Assembly (NCBI RefSeq): GCF_002086485.1
Contig: NZ_MVHF01000004.1
Span: 1 to 64,000 of the forward strand
DNA from: Mycobacterium aquaticum
GTDB taxonomy: Bacteria > Actinomycetota > Actinomycetes > Mycobacteriales > Mycobacteriaceae
Reading direction: 5' to 3'
DNA length: 64,000 nucleotides
The position numbers were made by a program, and so were the translations under genes. A model generated the notes under the pieces. It made no database searches and was not told where the DNA came from. It was given only the letters and a program-made list of their open reading frames with translations. This document shows positions 8,570 to 17,313 of the stretch, one piece after another (the first letter of the stretch is position 1; every line of letters begins with the position of its first letter).

Positions 8570-9948
8570 GCGATCCGCACCTCCGTTCCGCGGACCAGCG
8601 GGCCGAGCATGAGCACTGTGGCGATGTTCGGTGCGGTCGAGGGGCCCGCGGCCTGTGGTGCCAAGATGTCCTGCAGCACCGCGAGTGCGTGCTCCTGCCG
8701 ATCGGTGTCGATGACCGCCGCCGCCGGTGCCGCGTCCGTCGGAATCGGTGCGGATGCGGGCAATCCCGGCCCGGGCGGCAACGCGGTCTGGTTGGGCAGG
8801 TGTGGTGTTGGTGCGGTGAACGGGGTGAGCGGCAGGTCCGTGGCAGGCCGGCGCAATGGGTCCTCCGGTTGCTCGGGGACTGTGCCCGACGGTGCCGAAT
8901 CAGCGCAGTGTGCACCAGATCTGGCGCCGTAGACGGGACAGTCCGACACTGCATACGGCATGGGCCCGGCGAAGGTCGCCACCGCGGTGATGTTGAACTT
9001 GCCGGTGGCGAACACCTCGGCGCCGGCCTCGCCGAAAGCCTGCGCACCGGCAAGTGTGTCCACCAGCCCGAGCGGTTGGGTGGCCGTCGTCGCAAGGATC
9101 TTTCCTGTTGCATCGACGACGGTGATCAGCTGTTCGCGATGGTCGGCCAGAAATGAGGTGAGCACACCGGAGAACCGGGCGAAACCGTCCATCGCCGAGG
9201 AGAAGTGGCGCTGGTCCGCGACCATGCGGTTGGACACTGACGTCGCCGCCGACAGGGTCGTGACGATGTCCGGGGTGGCGGTGTGCAGCGCGGTCATCAC
9301 GTCGCGGAATTGCGGTGTGCTGTCCAGGAAACGCGTCAGCGAAGGCGTCAACGTGTCGGCTGCCGCGCTCAGATCGTCAATGGTCGAACCGATTTGAGCG
9401 CCGCGGTGGTCCAATGACTGACTGATCGCCGTCAGCGCGGTCTGCATGCGTTCGGGCCGAATCTGCGAGAACAGGTCGACGATCTTGGTGAACACGTCGT
9501 AGAGGGCCATCGCATCGGGGCTGTGGTCGATGGAGATGGTCTCGCCGCGCCGTAGCCCGGACAGCGACCGATCACCGGGGCCGTCGACCAGTTGCAGGTA
9601 GATGTCTCCGAAGAAGGTCCGCGGCACGATCCGGGCCAGGACCGAGGATGGGATCATTTGCAGCGCAGCGGGTTCGATGGCCAGCCGGACCCGTGACGTC
9701 GCGGTGCCCGATTCGATGGCGGCAATGCGACCGACGTTGACACCGTGATAGCGCACCGGTGATTGGCTGGTGATCAGGCCGGCCGAGACGGGTACGCCGA
9801 CGAAGACGTCGTCGGTGCGGTCGAGGTTACCCGTCGCCCGCGCCACGAGCGCAGCGGCGACGGCGATGCCGGTAAGGATGGCTGCCACGCCGCGCACGGC
9901 CAGCCGGGGGCGGCTGGTCGGACGGTTCCGTCGTCTGCGCAGCCTCAT
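8566..9948 (-). CDS. mceA: MceA-type Mce family protein
   Basis: This 460-residue protein is the first MCE protein of the operon. The ATG at 9948 overlaps the yrbEB stop (ATGA) and is followed by an Arg-rich start (MRLRRRRNRPTSRPRLAVRG) and one anchor helix (about 19-40). Its MCE domain contains SPVRYHGVNVGRIAAIESG, and the helical domain extends to about 330. A Cys-containing segment (SDCPVYGARSGAHCADS) and a long Pro/Ala-rich C-terminal extension follow. MceA-type proteins usually carry such disordered tails. Extension of the reading frame upstream to 10104 is within yrbEB and is rejected. Confidence 0.9.
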   Translation of the reverse strand: MRLRRRRNRPTSRPRLAVRGVAAILTGIAVAAALVARATGNLDRTDDVFVGVPVSAGLITSQSPVRYHGVNVGRIAAIESGTATSRVRLAIEPAALQMIPSSVLARIVPRTFFGDIYLQLVDGPGDRSLSGLRRGETISIDHSPDAMALYDVFTKIVDLFSQIRPERMQTALTAISQSLDHRGAQIGSTIDDLSAAADTLTPSLTRFLDSTPQFRDVMTALHTATPDIVTTLSAATSVSNRMVADQRHFSSAMDGFARFSGVLTSFLADHREQLITVVDATGKILATTATQPLGLVDTLAGAQAFGEAGAEVFATGKFNITAVATFAGPMPYAVSDCPVYGARSGAHCADSAPSGTVPEQPEDPLRRPATDLPLTPFTAPTPHLPNQTALPPGPGLPASAPIPTDAAPAAAVIDTDRQEHALAVLQDILAPQAAGPSTAPNIATVLMLGPLVRGTEVRIA

Positions 9949-10802
9949 ACGCCCATCCCCGGGATCTGGGGGACCAGGCCCCACAGTGCGAAGGTCAGGA
10001 GCACGTCGAGGATCCCGACGGCCAGAATGGCGGTACGCAGGGCACGGCCTGCAGCCTGACCCACTCCGGCCGGCCCGCCTGAGGCGAAATAGCCGTAGGT
10101 GCAATGCACCAACGCGACCACGATCGCGAAGACCACCGCCTTGATGCCCGAGTACAACAGGTCACGCGGACCGAGGGCCAGATGGAAGAAGTAGTCGTAG
10201 GTGCCGGGTGAGGCACCGTTGAAGATCACCACCACGGTGCGGGTGGACAGGTAGCTGGCGAGCAGTCCGATCATGTAGATCGGGATGACGCAGACCACCG
10301 AGGCCAGCACCCGGGTGCCGATCAGGTACGGCACCGACCGCAACGCCATGGCATCGAGCGCGTCGATCTCATCGGAGATCCGCATGGCTCCGATCTGTGC
10401 GGTGAAACCCGTTCCTACCTTGGCGGCCAACGCGATTGCCACCACAACGGGGGCGAGCTCACGGGTGTTGGCGATCGCGGCGAGCATGCCCGACAGTGTG
10501 TTCATGCCGACCAGGTCGAGTCCGCGCTGGGTTTCGACGCCGAGCATCATCGCAGCCGCGAGCGACATGGCGAAGACGATGCCGATGGTGCCGCCGCCCG
10601 AGAGCAATGAGCTGGTGCCGAACGTGACCTCGCCGATCTGGCTGAGGGTGTGCTTGCGGTAGCGCACCGCCGCGTACGGCAGCGACATGACCACGCGGAC
10701 GTAGAAGCTGACATGCCGCCCGATGACCGTCAGAGCGTCGTAACCCGCTGACACCGGCCGCGAAAACCGGTGCAATGCAGCACTTGTGGTGATCGCGGTC
10801 AT
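9945..10802 (-). CDS. yrbEB: YrbEB: MlaE-type ABC permease of Mce system
   Basis: This 285-residue integral membrane protein is the second of the paired MlaE/YrbE permeases found before mceA. It has about five to six hydrophobic segments. It carries the conserved EIDALDAM motif (ISDEIDALDAMALRSVPYLIGTRV), the coupling helix that contacts the Mkl/MceG ATPase. The ATPase is not encoded here; in mycobacteria it is usually encoded elsewhere and shared. The ATG at 10802 overlaps the yrbEA stop by ATGA. Confidence 0.92.
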   Translation of the reverse strand: MTAITTSAALHRFSRPVSAGYDALTVIGRHVSFYVRVVMSLPYAAVRYRKHTLSQIGEVTFGTSSLLSGGGTIGIVFAMSLAAAMMLGVETQRGLDLVGMNTLSGMLAAIANTRELAPVVVAIALAAKVGTGFTAQIGAMRISDEIDALDAMALRSVPYLIGTRVLASVVCVIPIYMIGLLASYLSTRTVVVIFNGASPGTYDYFFHLALGPRDLLYSGIKAVVFAIVVALVHCTYGYFASGGPAGVGQAAGRALRTAILAVGILDVLLTFALWGLVPQIPGMGV

Positions 10803-11611
10803 CGGTAGCTGCCCACCGCGGGAACCACGACGGTGTACAGCGCCGACATGGTGGTGTTCAGCACGAAGACCAGTGCGAAGGCCAGTACCACGGCCTCGTT
10901 CACCGAGTTCGCGACACCGCCGGGTCCGCCCTTGGTGTGCAGTCCCTTGAACGTCGCCACCAGTGTTGCAGTAAGGCCGAATACGGCCGACTTGATCAGT
11001 GCCATCACGAAATCCGACACCTGGCCGTATTGGCTGAAGGTGGCCAGGAACGTTCCGGCGGGCAGGTGCTGCACGCCGATGTGGTACAGGTAGCAGGCCA
11101 TCACGCCGCCGAACGTCACGATCGAGCAGAGTGCCAGCGCGACAATGACAGCGGCGACCAGTCGCGGCGCCACCAGCCGTTCGATCACGTCGAGGCCCAT
11201 GACTTCCATGGCGTCGATTTCCTCGCGGATGGTGCGCGATCCGAGGTCGGTGCAGATGGCCGACCCGGCAACTCCCGCCATCATGAGCGCGCACACCAGC
11301 GCCGCGGCCTGGCCGACGATGATGAATGCCACGACCGCACCCGAGTATCCGCCCGCGCCGATCCGTCCGGCGAGTTCGCCGACCGACACCGCGATGAACA
11401 CGCCGATCGGCATCATCAGCAGCAGCGCTGGGCCTGTGCAGACCCGGCCGATGAACACGGTCTGCGCCACCACCTCGTCGGCGACCAGTCGGCGCCGGAG
11501 GATTGCGACGACGACGCTGACGATGGCCTGTACCGAGAACCCGAGCACGTAGCCGCCCTGGACCAGGACGTCACGCATCGGCCCTTTAGGTGCAGGCAGC
11601 TCGTAGCTCAT
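10799..11611 (-). CDS. yrbEA: YrbEA: MlaE-type ABC permease of Mce system
   Basis: This 270-residue polytopic protein is the first gene of the mce operon. It carries the family motif EEIDAMEVMGLDVIERLVAPR and hydrophobic helices throughout. Two in-frame ATGs lie close together. The one at 11611 (MSYELPAPKG) sits 6 nt after GGAAGG, whereas the one at 11617 abuts that Shine-Dalgarno sequence, so 11611 is chosen. With YrbEB it should form the inner-membrane permease dimer of the lipid importer. Confidence 0.92.
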   Translation of the reverse strand: MSYELPAPKGPMRDVLVQGGYVLGFSVQAIVSVVVAILRRRLVADEVVAQTVFIGRVCTGPALLLMMPIGVFIAVSVGELAGRIGAGGYSGAVVAFIIVGQAAALVCALMMAGVAGSAICTDLGSRTIREEIDAMEVMGLDVIERLVAPRLVAAVIVALALCSIVTFGGVMACYLYHIGVQHLPAGTFLATFSQYGQVSDFVMALIKSAVFGLTATLVATFKGLHTKGGPGGVANSVNEAVVLAFALVFVLNTTMSALYTVVVPAVGSYR

Positions 11612-11847
11612 CGACATCCTTCCGCGACGGGGTGCGCGTGGGGAGCTTTCGACCCCCCGGCCGCGTGTGGAGCATGTCACATCCGGCGGCCTCGCGGCAA
11701 GCATTAAGTAAATGACTATTCTTCGAGCTCCCGGGATCAATACTGCTGTTCAAGCGGTATGACAGCGTGGCTTTTGTGATCGCATGATTTCAGATTCGCC
11801 ATTAACTTGGCCGAGAGGGGGTTGCGTCCGGTATTTACGATGGCCGA
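11612..11847. promoter_or_regulatory. divergent intergenic region, mce operon / COG0523 gene
   Basis: About 235 bp separates the outward-facing yrbEA and the GTPase gene, so promoters for both must lie here. The middle (about 11700-11780) is more AT-rich than its surroundings, with runs such as ATTAAGTAAATGACTATTC. I could not identify a convincing -35/-10 pair or a regulator box. No MceR/FadR- or KstR-like regulator gene is adjacent, so which mce operon type this is stays open. Confidence 0.5.
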
Positions 11848-12846
11848 ATGGCGGCGTCGGGATCGGTACCTGTACTTGCTGTCGCCGGACACCTCGGCGC
11901 GGGCAAGACCACGTTGCTAAACCACCTGCTGCGGAACAGTCGCGGAGTACGGATCGGCGCCCTGGTCAACGACTTCGGCGCAGTCAACATCGACGCCATG
12001 TTGATCGCGGGTCAGGTGGATGCGATGGCGTCGCTGTCCAACGGCTGCATCTGCTGCGCGGTCGACGCCGACGAGGCGGCCGACATGCTGGGCAAGCTGG
12101 CGGCGGTCAAGCCTCCGCTGGACCTCATCGTGGTGGAGGCCAGCGGCGTGGCCGAACCGTCGGCGCTGGCCCGCACGCTGGCCACCGCCGACGACAGCCG
12201 GTATCACTACGCGGGTCTGGTGTTGGTGGTCGACGCGGTGGAATTCGCCCGCGCCGACCTCGGACACAGTGTGCGCGTTGCGGATCTGGTCGTGCTCAAC
12301 AAGGCCGATCAGGTCAGCTCCGCCGAGCTTGCCGCCGTCACCGACAAGGTGCGCGGGTTCAATCCGCGAGTTCCGGTGCTGCCCACCGAGTTCGGGCGCG
12401 TGGATCCGGCACTGCTGATCGACGTGCCGGAGCGGGCGCCGCGCTTAGGTCAGCTCAGCCTCGACGAATTGCTCTGGGACACACATGATCACGATCATCA
12501 CGAGCATGCGGCCTATCAGAGCGTGGAGTTCACCACAGACCAGGCACTCGATCCCCGCCGGCTGATGGACTTCCTGCGAGACCGGCCCGCCGGCCTGTAC
12601 CGGGCCAAGGGCTTCATCGATTTCGGCGCGGCCGGTTCGGGGCGCAAGTTCCTGCTGCAGTTGGTCGGCAGCTCGTTACGGTTTTCCCGGCGGCGCTGGG
12701 ACAGCTCAGAACAGCGCGCGACCACGCTCGTGTTGATCGGCACGGACATGTGCGTCGACACCGTGCGGTCAGCGCTACAGGACTGTGTCAGTGTGGAGCC
12801 GCCCGACGACCAGGCGATCCTCGGAGTGCTGCGCTACGCCGACTGA
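11848..12846 (+). CDS. CobW/COG0523 family GTPase (metal chaperone type)
   Basis: This 332-residue G3E GTPase has Walker A GHLGAGKTT at 14-22, the family metal-binding C-x-C-C motif in NGCICC (C67, C69, C70), a Walker B-like IVVEASGVAEP near 94-104, and the NKAD specificity motif at 151-154. A His-rich loop (DTHDHDHHEH, 211-220) and the C-terminal CobW domain (AKGFIDF...) follow. COG0523 proteins deliver or sense metals such as zinc or cobalt using GTP hydrolysis; the metal here cannot be read. No Shine-Dalgarno sequence precedes the ATG, so a leaderless mRNA is possible. Zur-type regulation is plausible but no clear box was seen. Confidence 0.85.
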   Translation: MAASGSVPVLAVAGHLGAGKTTLLNHLLRNSRGVRIGALVNDFGAVNIDAMLIAGQVDAMASLSNGCICCAVDADEAADMLGKLAAVKPPLDLIVVEASGVAEPSALARTLATADDSRYHYAGLVLVVDAVEFARADLGHSVRVADLVVLNKADQVSSAELAAVTDKVRGFNPRVPVLPTEFGRVDPALLIDVPERAPRLGQLSLDELLWDTHDHDHHEHAAYQSVEFTTDQALDPRRLMDFLRDRPAGLYRAKGFIDFGAAGSGRKFLLQLVGSSLRFSRRRWDSSEQRATTLVLIGTDMCVDTVRSALQDCVSVEPPDDQAILGVLRYAD

Positions 12847-12865
12847 CGAATCGTGGTAGCAACGA

Positions 12866-13348
12866 ATGATGCGACCAACCACATTGATCAAGACTGCATC
12901 TGCCGCGTTGGCCACTGCCGTGATCGGTGGTCTGGCGAGCCGGCCCGCGCAGTCACCGTGGTACACCGAGCTGCGCAAGCCGTCGTTTCAGCCGCCCCGC
13001 CAAGCCTTTCCGGTGGTCTGGCCGCTGCTCTACGCCGACATCGCAGCGGTGTCGGCGACGACGCTGGACACCTTGCGCGCCGAGAACCGCGATGATCAGG
13101 CCCGCGCGTTCAGCGCAGCGCTGGCCGCCAACCTCGTCATGAACGCCGGCTGGTCGTGGATCTTCTTCTCCCGGAAACGGCTCGGCACCGCGGCCGTCGT
13201 TGCAGCGGCGCTCACCGCGAGCAGCGCCGATCTCACCCGACGTGCCGTAGCCGCTCAGGGCCCGCGCGGCGCCGTGCTCGCGCCCTATCCGCTGTGGTGC
13301 GCGTTCGCGACGGCGCTCTCGACGCGGATCTGGATGCTCAACCGCTGA
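12866..13348 (+). CDS. tspO: TspO/MBR family tryptophan-rich sensory protein
   Basis: This membrane protein of about 160 residues has the TspO signature segments: PSFQPPRQAFPVVWPLLY (about 40-57) and NLVMNAGWSWIFF (about 93-105). It has about five hydrophobic helices. TspO proteins bind porphyrins and other hydrophobic ligands and have been linked to stress responses. Two adjacent ATGs (12866, 12869) are possible starts. It follows the GTPase by 20 bp on the same strand and may be co-transcribed. Its 3' end overlaps the convergent HTH gene by 11 bp. Confidence 0.8.
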   Translation: MMRPTTLIKTASAALATAVIGGLASRPAQSPWYTELRKPSFQPPRQAFPVVWPLLYADIAAVSATTLDTLRAENRDDQARAFSAALAANLVMNAGWSWIFFSRKRLGTAAVVAAALTASSADLTRRAVAAQGPRGAVLAPYPLWCAFATALSTRIWMLNR

Positions 13349-13715
13349 ACGGCCGCCGTTGCATGGCTCGGTCTTGGTCACGGAAGCGGTTGTGCAGGTT
13401 CTGTTTTGAGACGCCGAGCGCAGTACCGATCTGAGCCCACGAGAGCCCGGCGTTGCGAGCTGTGAGCACTGCCTTCTCATACCGCGTCTGTAGGCGGTCG
13501 AGTTCTTCACGTATATGGGTGAGTTGACGCAGACTGGCCGTGGGCGAGAGATTTTCGACGACCGGCTCGGCTTGCAGTCCCGGCAGTGGTGCGCAGGCTT
13601 CGATTTCGCGTTGCAACTGCTCGGTTGAGCGACGAATGATCTCCTGCAGCTCAGGATCGTTGGCCCACCACGGTTCGGTGGCCGGTCCACTTGCCGGTTC
13701 GTCGGTCGTTCCCAT
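13338..13715 (-). CDS. small helix-turn-helix protein
   Basis: This 125-residue protein starts MGTTDEPASGPATEPWW. A predicted coiled or helical middle (LTHIREELDRLQTRYEKAVL, about 70-89) leads to a C-terminal HTH (RNAGLSWAQIGTALGVSKQN, about 92-111). The HTH resembles those of short mycobacterial DNA-binding proteins and phage-type regulators; I do not recognise a named family. The ATG at 13715 follows GGGAGACAGCC. An upstream in-frame ATG at 13787 would place the large palindrome inside the coding region and is less likely. Probable autoregulation is suggested by that palindrome 10 bp upstream. Confidence 0.65.
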   Translation of the reverse strand: MGTTDEPASGPATEPWWANDPELQEIIRRSTEQLQREIEACAPLPGLQAEPVVENLSPTASLRQLTHIREELDRLQTRYEKAVLTARNAGLSWAQIGTALGVSKQNLHNRFRDQDRAMQRRPFSG

Positions 13716-13724
13716 CGGCTGTCT

Positions 13725-13763
13725 CCCTTGAAGATCGTCAAAACTTTTGACGATCTTCAAGGG
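13725..13763 (-). promoter_or_regulatory. 39-bp perfect palindrome in leader of HTH gene
   Basis: Arms CCCTTGAAGATCGTCAAAA (13725-13743) and TTTTGACGATCTTCAAGGG (13745-13763) are perfect reverse complements around a single central base at 13744. The palindrome ends about 10 bp before the HTH start codon. On the minus strand its 3' arm ends in AAGGG, part of the likely Shine-Dalgarno sequence AAGGGAG. It could be an operator for the HTH protein, an RNA hairpin hiding the ribosome binding site, or a terminator for menJ, whose stop is 40 bp upstream. Confidence 0.75.
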
Positions 13764-13802
13764 AAGTATGCCGCCGAGCGGCGACACGCCCGACGGGTCA
13801 GC

Positions 13803-15032
13803 TCACGCGAACGGCTTGCGGTGATCGAACCGTCGCGACGCAAGCCCCGCAGCCCGCCACACCCGGGCTACCCAGTCGGCGTCTTCGTCGGTGACGAGGT
13901 TGCCCATCACCCGCACGGCGATGTTCATCAGGAACGTCGAGCGCATCGCCACCGGGCCGGTCAGCGGCAGGAAGCGCGGCAGCGTCAACAAGACGCCCAG
14001 CCGACGTGCCACCGAGAACCCGCGGGCGTAGTGCTCTTGCAACACCGCGGGCCACGCCGTCGCGTAGCCGGACACCCCGCCGGCGCAAAGCAGTTCAGCG
14101 GCCAGCCGGCCGGTCTCCAGACCGTAGTCGATGCCCTCGCCGTTGAGCGGGTTCACACACGCTGCGGCGTCGCCGATCAGCATCCAGTTCGGTCCGGCCA
14201 CCCCCGACACCGCACCACCCATCGGCAGAAGTGCCGAGAGCGCGGCACGCGGCTGACCGGTCAGCCCCCACTCGTCGCGACGCAGTTCGGTGTAGTGGTT
14301 CAGCAGGGGTCGCAGCGCGGCGTCGGCGGGCCGTTTCGCGGTGGCCAGCGCGCCGACCCCGATGTTCACCTCCCCGTTGCCCAGCGGGAAGATCCAGCCG
14401 TAGCCCGGCAGCACAGCGCCTTCGGGCGACCGCAGCTCCAGATGCGAGGTGATCCACGGCTCGTTGGCTCGCGGCGAGGCGATGTAGGCGCGGATCGCCA
14501 CACCGTAAACCGTTTCCCGGTGCCACGTGCGGCCGAGTTCGCGACCGAGTGTCGAGCGGGCCCCGTCGGCCACGATCAGGTCTGTGCATCGGATCGTGCT
14601 GCCGTCATCGAGGTGTAGCGCATCCACCCGGCCGCGGGAATCATGGCTCACGCCAACGGCTTTGACCCCAAGTAACATCTTCGCGCCGTCATCGGCGGCC
14701 ACCGAGCGGATCCGGTCGTCGAGCTCGGTGCGCGGCACGGCGCTTCCGGTCGAGGGAAACGATGGGCCGGGCCACGGCACCTCGACATCGGCACCGAAAC
14801 CCGACATTCGCAATCCGCGGTGACGCAGCTTGGTATCCAGCCAACCGCCCATGCCCAGCCGCTCCAGCTCGGCCACCGCGCGTGGCGTGAGCCCGTCACC
14901 GCAGGCCTTGTCCCTGGGGAATTGCGCGGCGTCGATCACCAGCACGTCGCGGCCGCTACGCGCTGCCCACGCCGCAGCGGCCGACCCCGCCGGACCGGCG
15001 CCCACAACGACCACATCTGCATTGGTGTCCAT
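13803..15032 (-). CDS. menJ: menaquinone reductase MenJ / geranylgeranyl reductase family
   Basis: This 409-residue FAD-dependent reductase has an N-terminal Rossmann motif VVVGAGPAGSAAAAWAA (about 7-23), RDKACGDGLTPRAV (about 40-53) and the second FAD motif GDAAACVNPLNGEGIDYGLE (about 288-307). It is about the size of Rv0561c and, like it, is divergent from grcC1 followed by htpX. MenJ of mycobacteria saturates the beta-isoprene unit of menaquinone to give MK-9(II-H2). The start codon lies only 21 bp from the grcC1 start, so the divergent promoters must overlap coding sequence or give leaderless mRNAs. Confidence 0.85.
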   Translation of the reverse strand: MDTNADVVVVGAGPAGSAAAAWAARSGRDVLVIDAAQFPRDKACGDGLTPRAVAELERLGMGGWLDTKLRHRGLRMSGFGADVEVPWPGPSFPSTGSAVPRTELDDRIRSVAADDGAKMLLGVKAVGVSHDSRGRVDALHLDDGSTIRCTDLIVADGARSTLGRELGRTWHRETVYGVAIRAYIASPRANEPWITSHLELRSPEGAVLPGYGWIFPLGNGEVNIGVGALATAKRPADAALRPLLNHYTELRRDEWGLTGQPRAALSALLPMGGAVSGVAGPNWMLIGDAAACVNPLNGEGIDYGLETGRLAAELLCAGGVSGYATAWPAVLQEHYARGFSVARRLGVLLTLPRFLPLTGPVAMRSTFLMNIAVRVMGNLVTDEDADWVARVWRAAGLASRRFDHRKPFA

Positions 15033-15053
15033 CGGTCCCAGTATGTTGGACGA

Positions 15054-16061
15054 ATGAGGACACCAGCGACTGTGGTGGCGGGCGTGGATTTCGGGGACGA
15101 GGCGTTTGCCGCCGAAGTCCGCGGCGGCGTGGCCCGGATCGAAGATCTGATGTCCACTGAGCTGGGCAAAGCCGATGAGTTGATGGCCGAGGCCGTTCAG
15201 CACCTGTTCCAGGCCGGTGGGAAGCGTTTCCGCCCGCTGTTCACGGTGCTGGCCGCCTCCCTGGGGCCCCGGCCCGACGATCCCGACGTCGCGATCGCGG
15301 GTTCGGTCATCGAGTTGGTGCACCTGGCCACGCTGTATCACGACGACGTGATGGACGAGGCCCAGGTCCGCCGCGGCGCACCCAGCGCCAACGCCAGGTG
15401 GGGCAACAACATCGCGATCCTGGCAGGCGACTACCTGTTCGCGACCGCGTCTCGGCTCGTGTCGCGTCTCGGCCCGGACGCCGTACGCGTGATTGCCGAC
15501 ACATTCGCGCAGCTGGTCACCGGCCAGATGCGGGAGACTCGCGGCGCTGCCGAGCAGGCCGACCCCATCGAGCACTACCTCAAAGTGGTGTACGAGAAGA
15601 CGGCCTGCCTGATCGCGGCGTCGGGGCGGTTCGGGGCCACTTTCTCCGGTGCCGACGACGAACAGATCGAGCGGTTGGACCGGCTCGGCGGCATCGTCGG
15701 CACCGCGTTCCAGATCTCCGACGACATCATCGACATCGACAGTGATCCCGATGAGTCGGGCAAGGTTCCCGGTACTGACCTGCGGGAAGGCGTCCACACC
15801 CTGCCGGTGCTGTACGCGTTGCAGGAGACCGGGCCCGAGGCCGACCGGCTGCGGGTCCTGCTGGCCGGGCCGGTGGAGCGCGACGAGGATGTCGCCGAGG
15901 CGCTGAGACTGCTGCGGGCGTCGCCGGGCATGGTCCGCGCGAAGGAGACCGTTGCGTCCTACGCGGCACAGGCACGTGCCGAACTGGACAACCTGCCCGA
16001 CGTCCCCGGCCGGCAGGCGCTGCTGTCGCTCGTCGACTACACCGTGAACCGGCACGGCTGA
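15054..16061 (+). CDS. grcC1: polyprenyl diphosphate synthase GrcC1
   Basis: This 335-residue trans-isoprenyl diphosphate synthase has the first Asp-rich motif HDDVMDEAQVRRG (D97, D98, D101) and the second DDIID (D223, D224, D227). The N-terminal GGKRFRP (55-61) binds substrate. Residues just before the first Asp motif (LATLYHDD) are small except Tyr at -2, compatible with a long chain product. It is predicted to make the nonaprenyl side chain of menaquinone, next to menJ which reduces it. It is divergent from menJ and upstream of htpX. Confidence 0.87.
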   Translation: MRTPATVVAGVDFGDEAFAAEVRGGVARIEDLMSTELGKADELMAEAVQHLFQAGGKRFRPLFTVLAASLGPRPDDPDVAIAGSVIELVHLATLYHDDVMDEAQVRRGAPSANARWGNNIAILAGDYLFATASRLVSRLGPDAVRVIADTFAQLVTGQMRETRGAAEQADPIEHYLKVVYEKTACLIAASGRFGATFSGADDEQIERLDRLGGIVGTAFQISDDIIDIDSDPDESGKVPGTDLREGVHTLPVLYALQETGPEADRLRVLLAGPVERDEDVAEALRLLRASPGMVRAKETVASYAAQARAELDNLPDVPGRQALLSLVDYTVNRHG

Positions 16062-17006
<945 letters not shown>

Positions 17007-17019
17007 CAGTTCCCTCCCG

Positions 17020-17205
17020 TTGACGGGTCCCACGTCCGATCCGCGCCGGCGCGTCACCACCGTCAACGCTCCCGGCGCCGAGGTCGGCCCGGGCCAGGTT
17101 GCGACGTGGGGCGTGGTCACCAAGGACGACGCCGTAGGGTTCGACTTCTCACACCAGTACCGGGGCGGCTCGAGCAAGCACTTCCCGTTCGACTGGCGGC
17201 CCTGA
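17020..17205 (+). CDS. small hypothetical protein
   Basis: This 61-codon frame starts with TTG 14 bp after the htpX stop. It ends in an aromatic, basic tail (FDFSHQYRGGSSKHFPFDWRP). Codon usage looks coding, with GC-rich third positions, and it stops just before a strong hairpin. No Shine-Dalgarno sequence and no family is recognised. Confidence 0.4.
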   Translation: MTGPTSDPRRRVTTVNAPGAEVGPGQVATWGVVTKDDAVGFDFSHQYRGGSSKHFPFDWRP

Positions 17206-17215
17206 CGACGCACGA

Positions 17216-17274
17216 CGAGCGTGCGCGTACTGCTGTCCCAACACGGAGTGTCGGGCAGCAGACGCGCACGCTCG
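17216..17274. terminator. bidirectional terminator-like hairpin
   Basis: CGAGCGTGCGCGT (17216-17228) and ACGCGCACGCTCG (17262-17274) are exact reverse complements. After a one-base bulge the pairing continues with CTGCTG against CAGCAG. It lies between the convergent htpX-side genes and the sulP-carbonic anhydrase gene, which fits a shared terminator. Confidence 0.6.
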
Positions 17275-17276
17275 CG

Positions 17277-17304
17277 GTGCAAGGTGCAAGGTGCAAGGTG
17301 CAAA
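17277..17304. repeat. four tandem copies of a 7-bp unit
   Basis: The unit GTGCAAG is repeated at 17277, 17284 and 17291, with a last variant copy GTGCAAA at 17298. It directly follows the hairpin and precedes the stop of the minus-strand sulP gene by 9 bp. It looks like a slippage-prone microsatellite and no function is evident. Confidence 0.85.
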
Positions 17305-17313
17305 CGGAGCCAG

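Noticed and set aside
3083..11611. assigning this mce operon to mce1, mce3 or mce4
   Set aside because: Diagnostic neighbours (fadD5, the TetR/FadR-type regulators, cholesterol genes) are absent and sequence recall alone does not discriminate.
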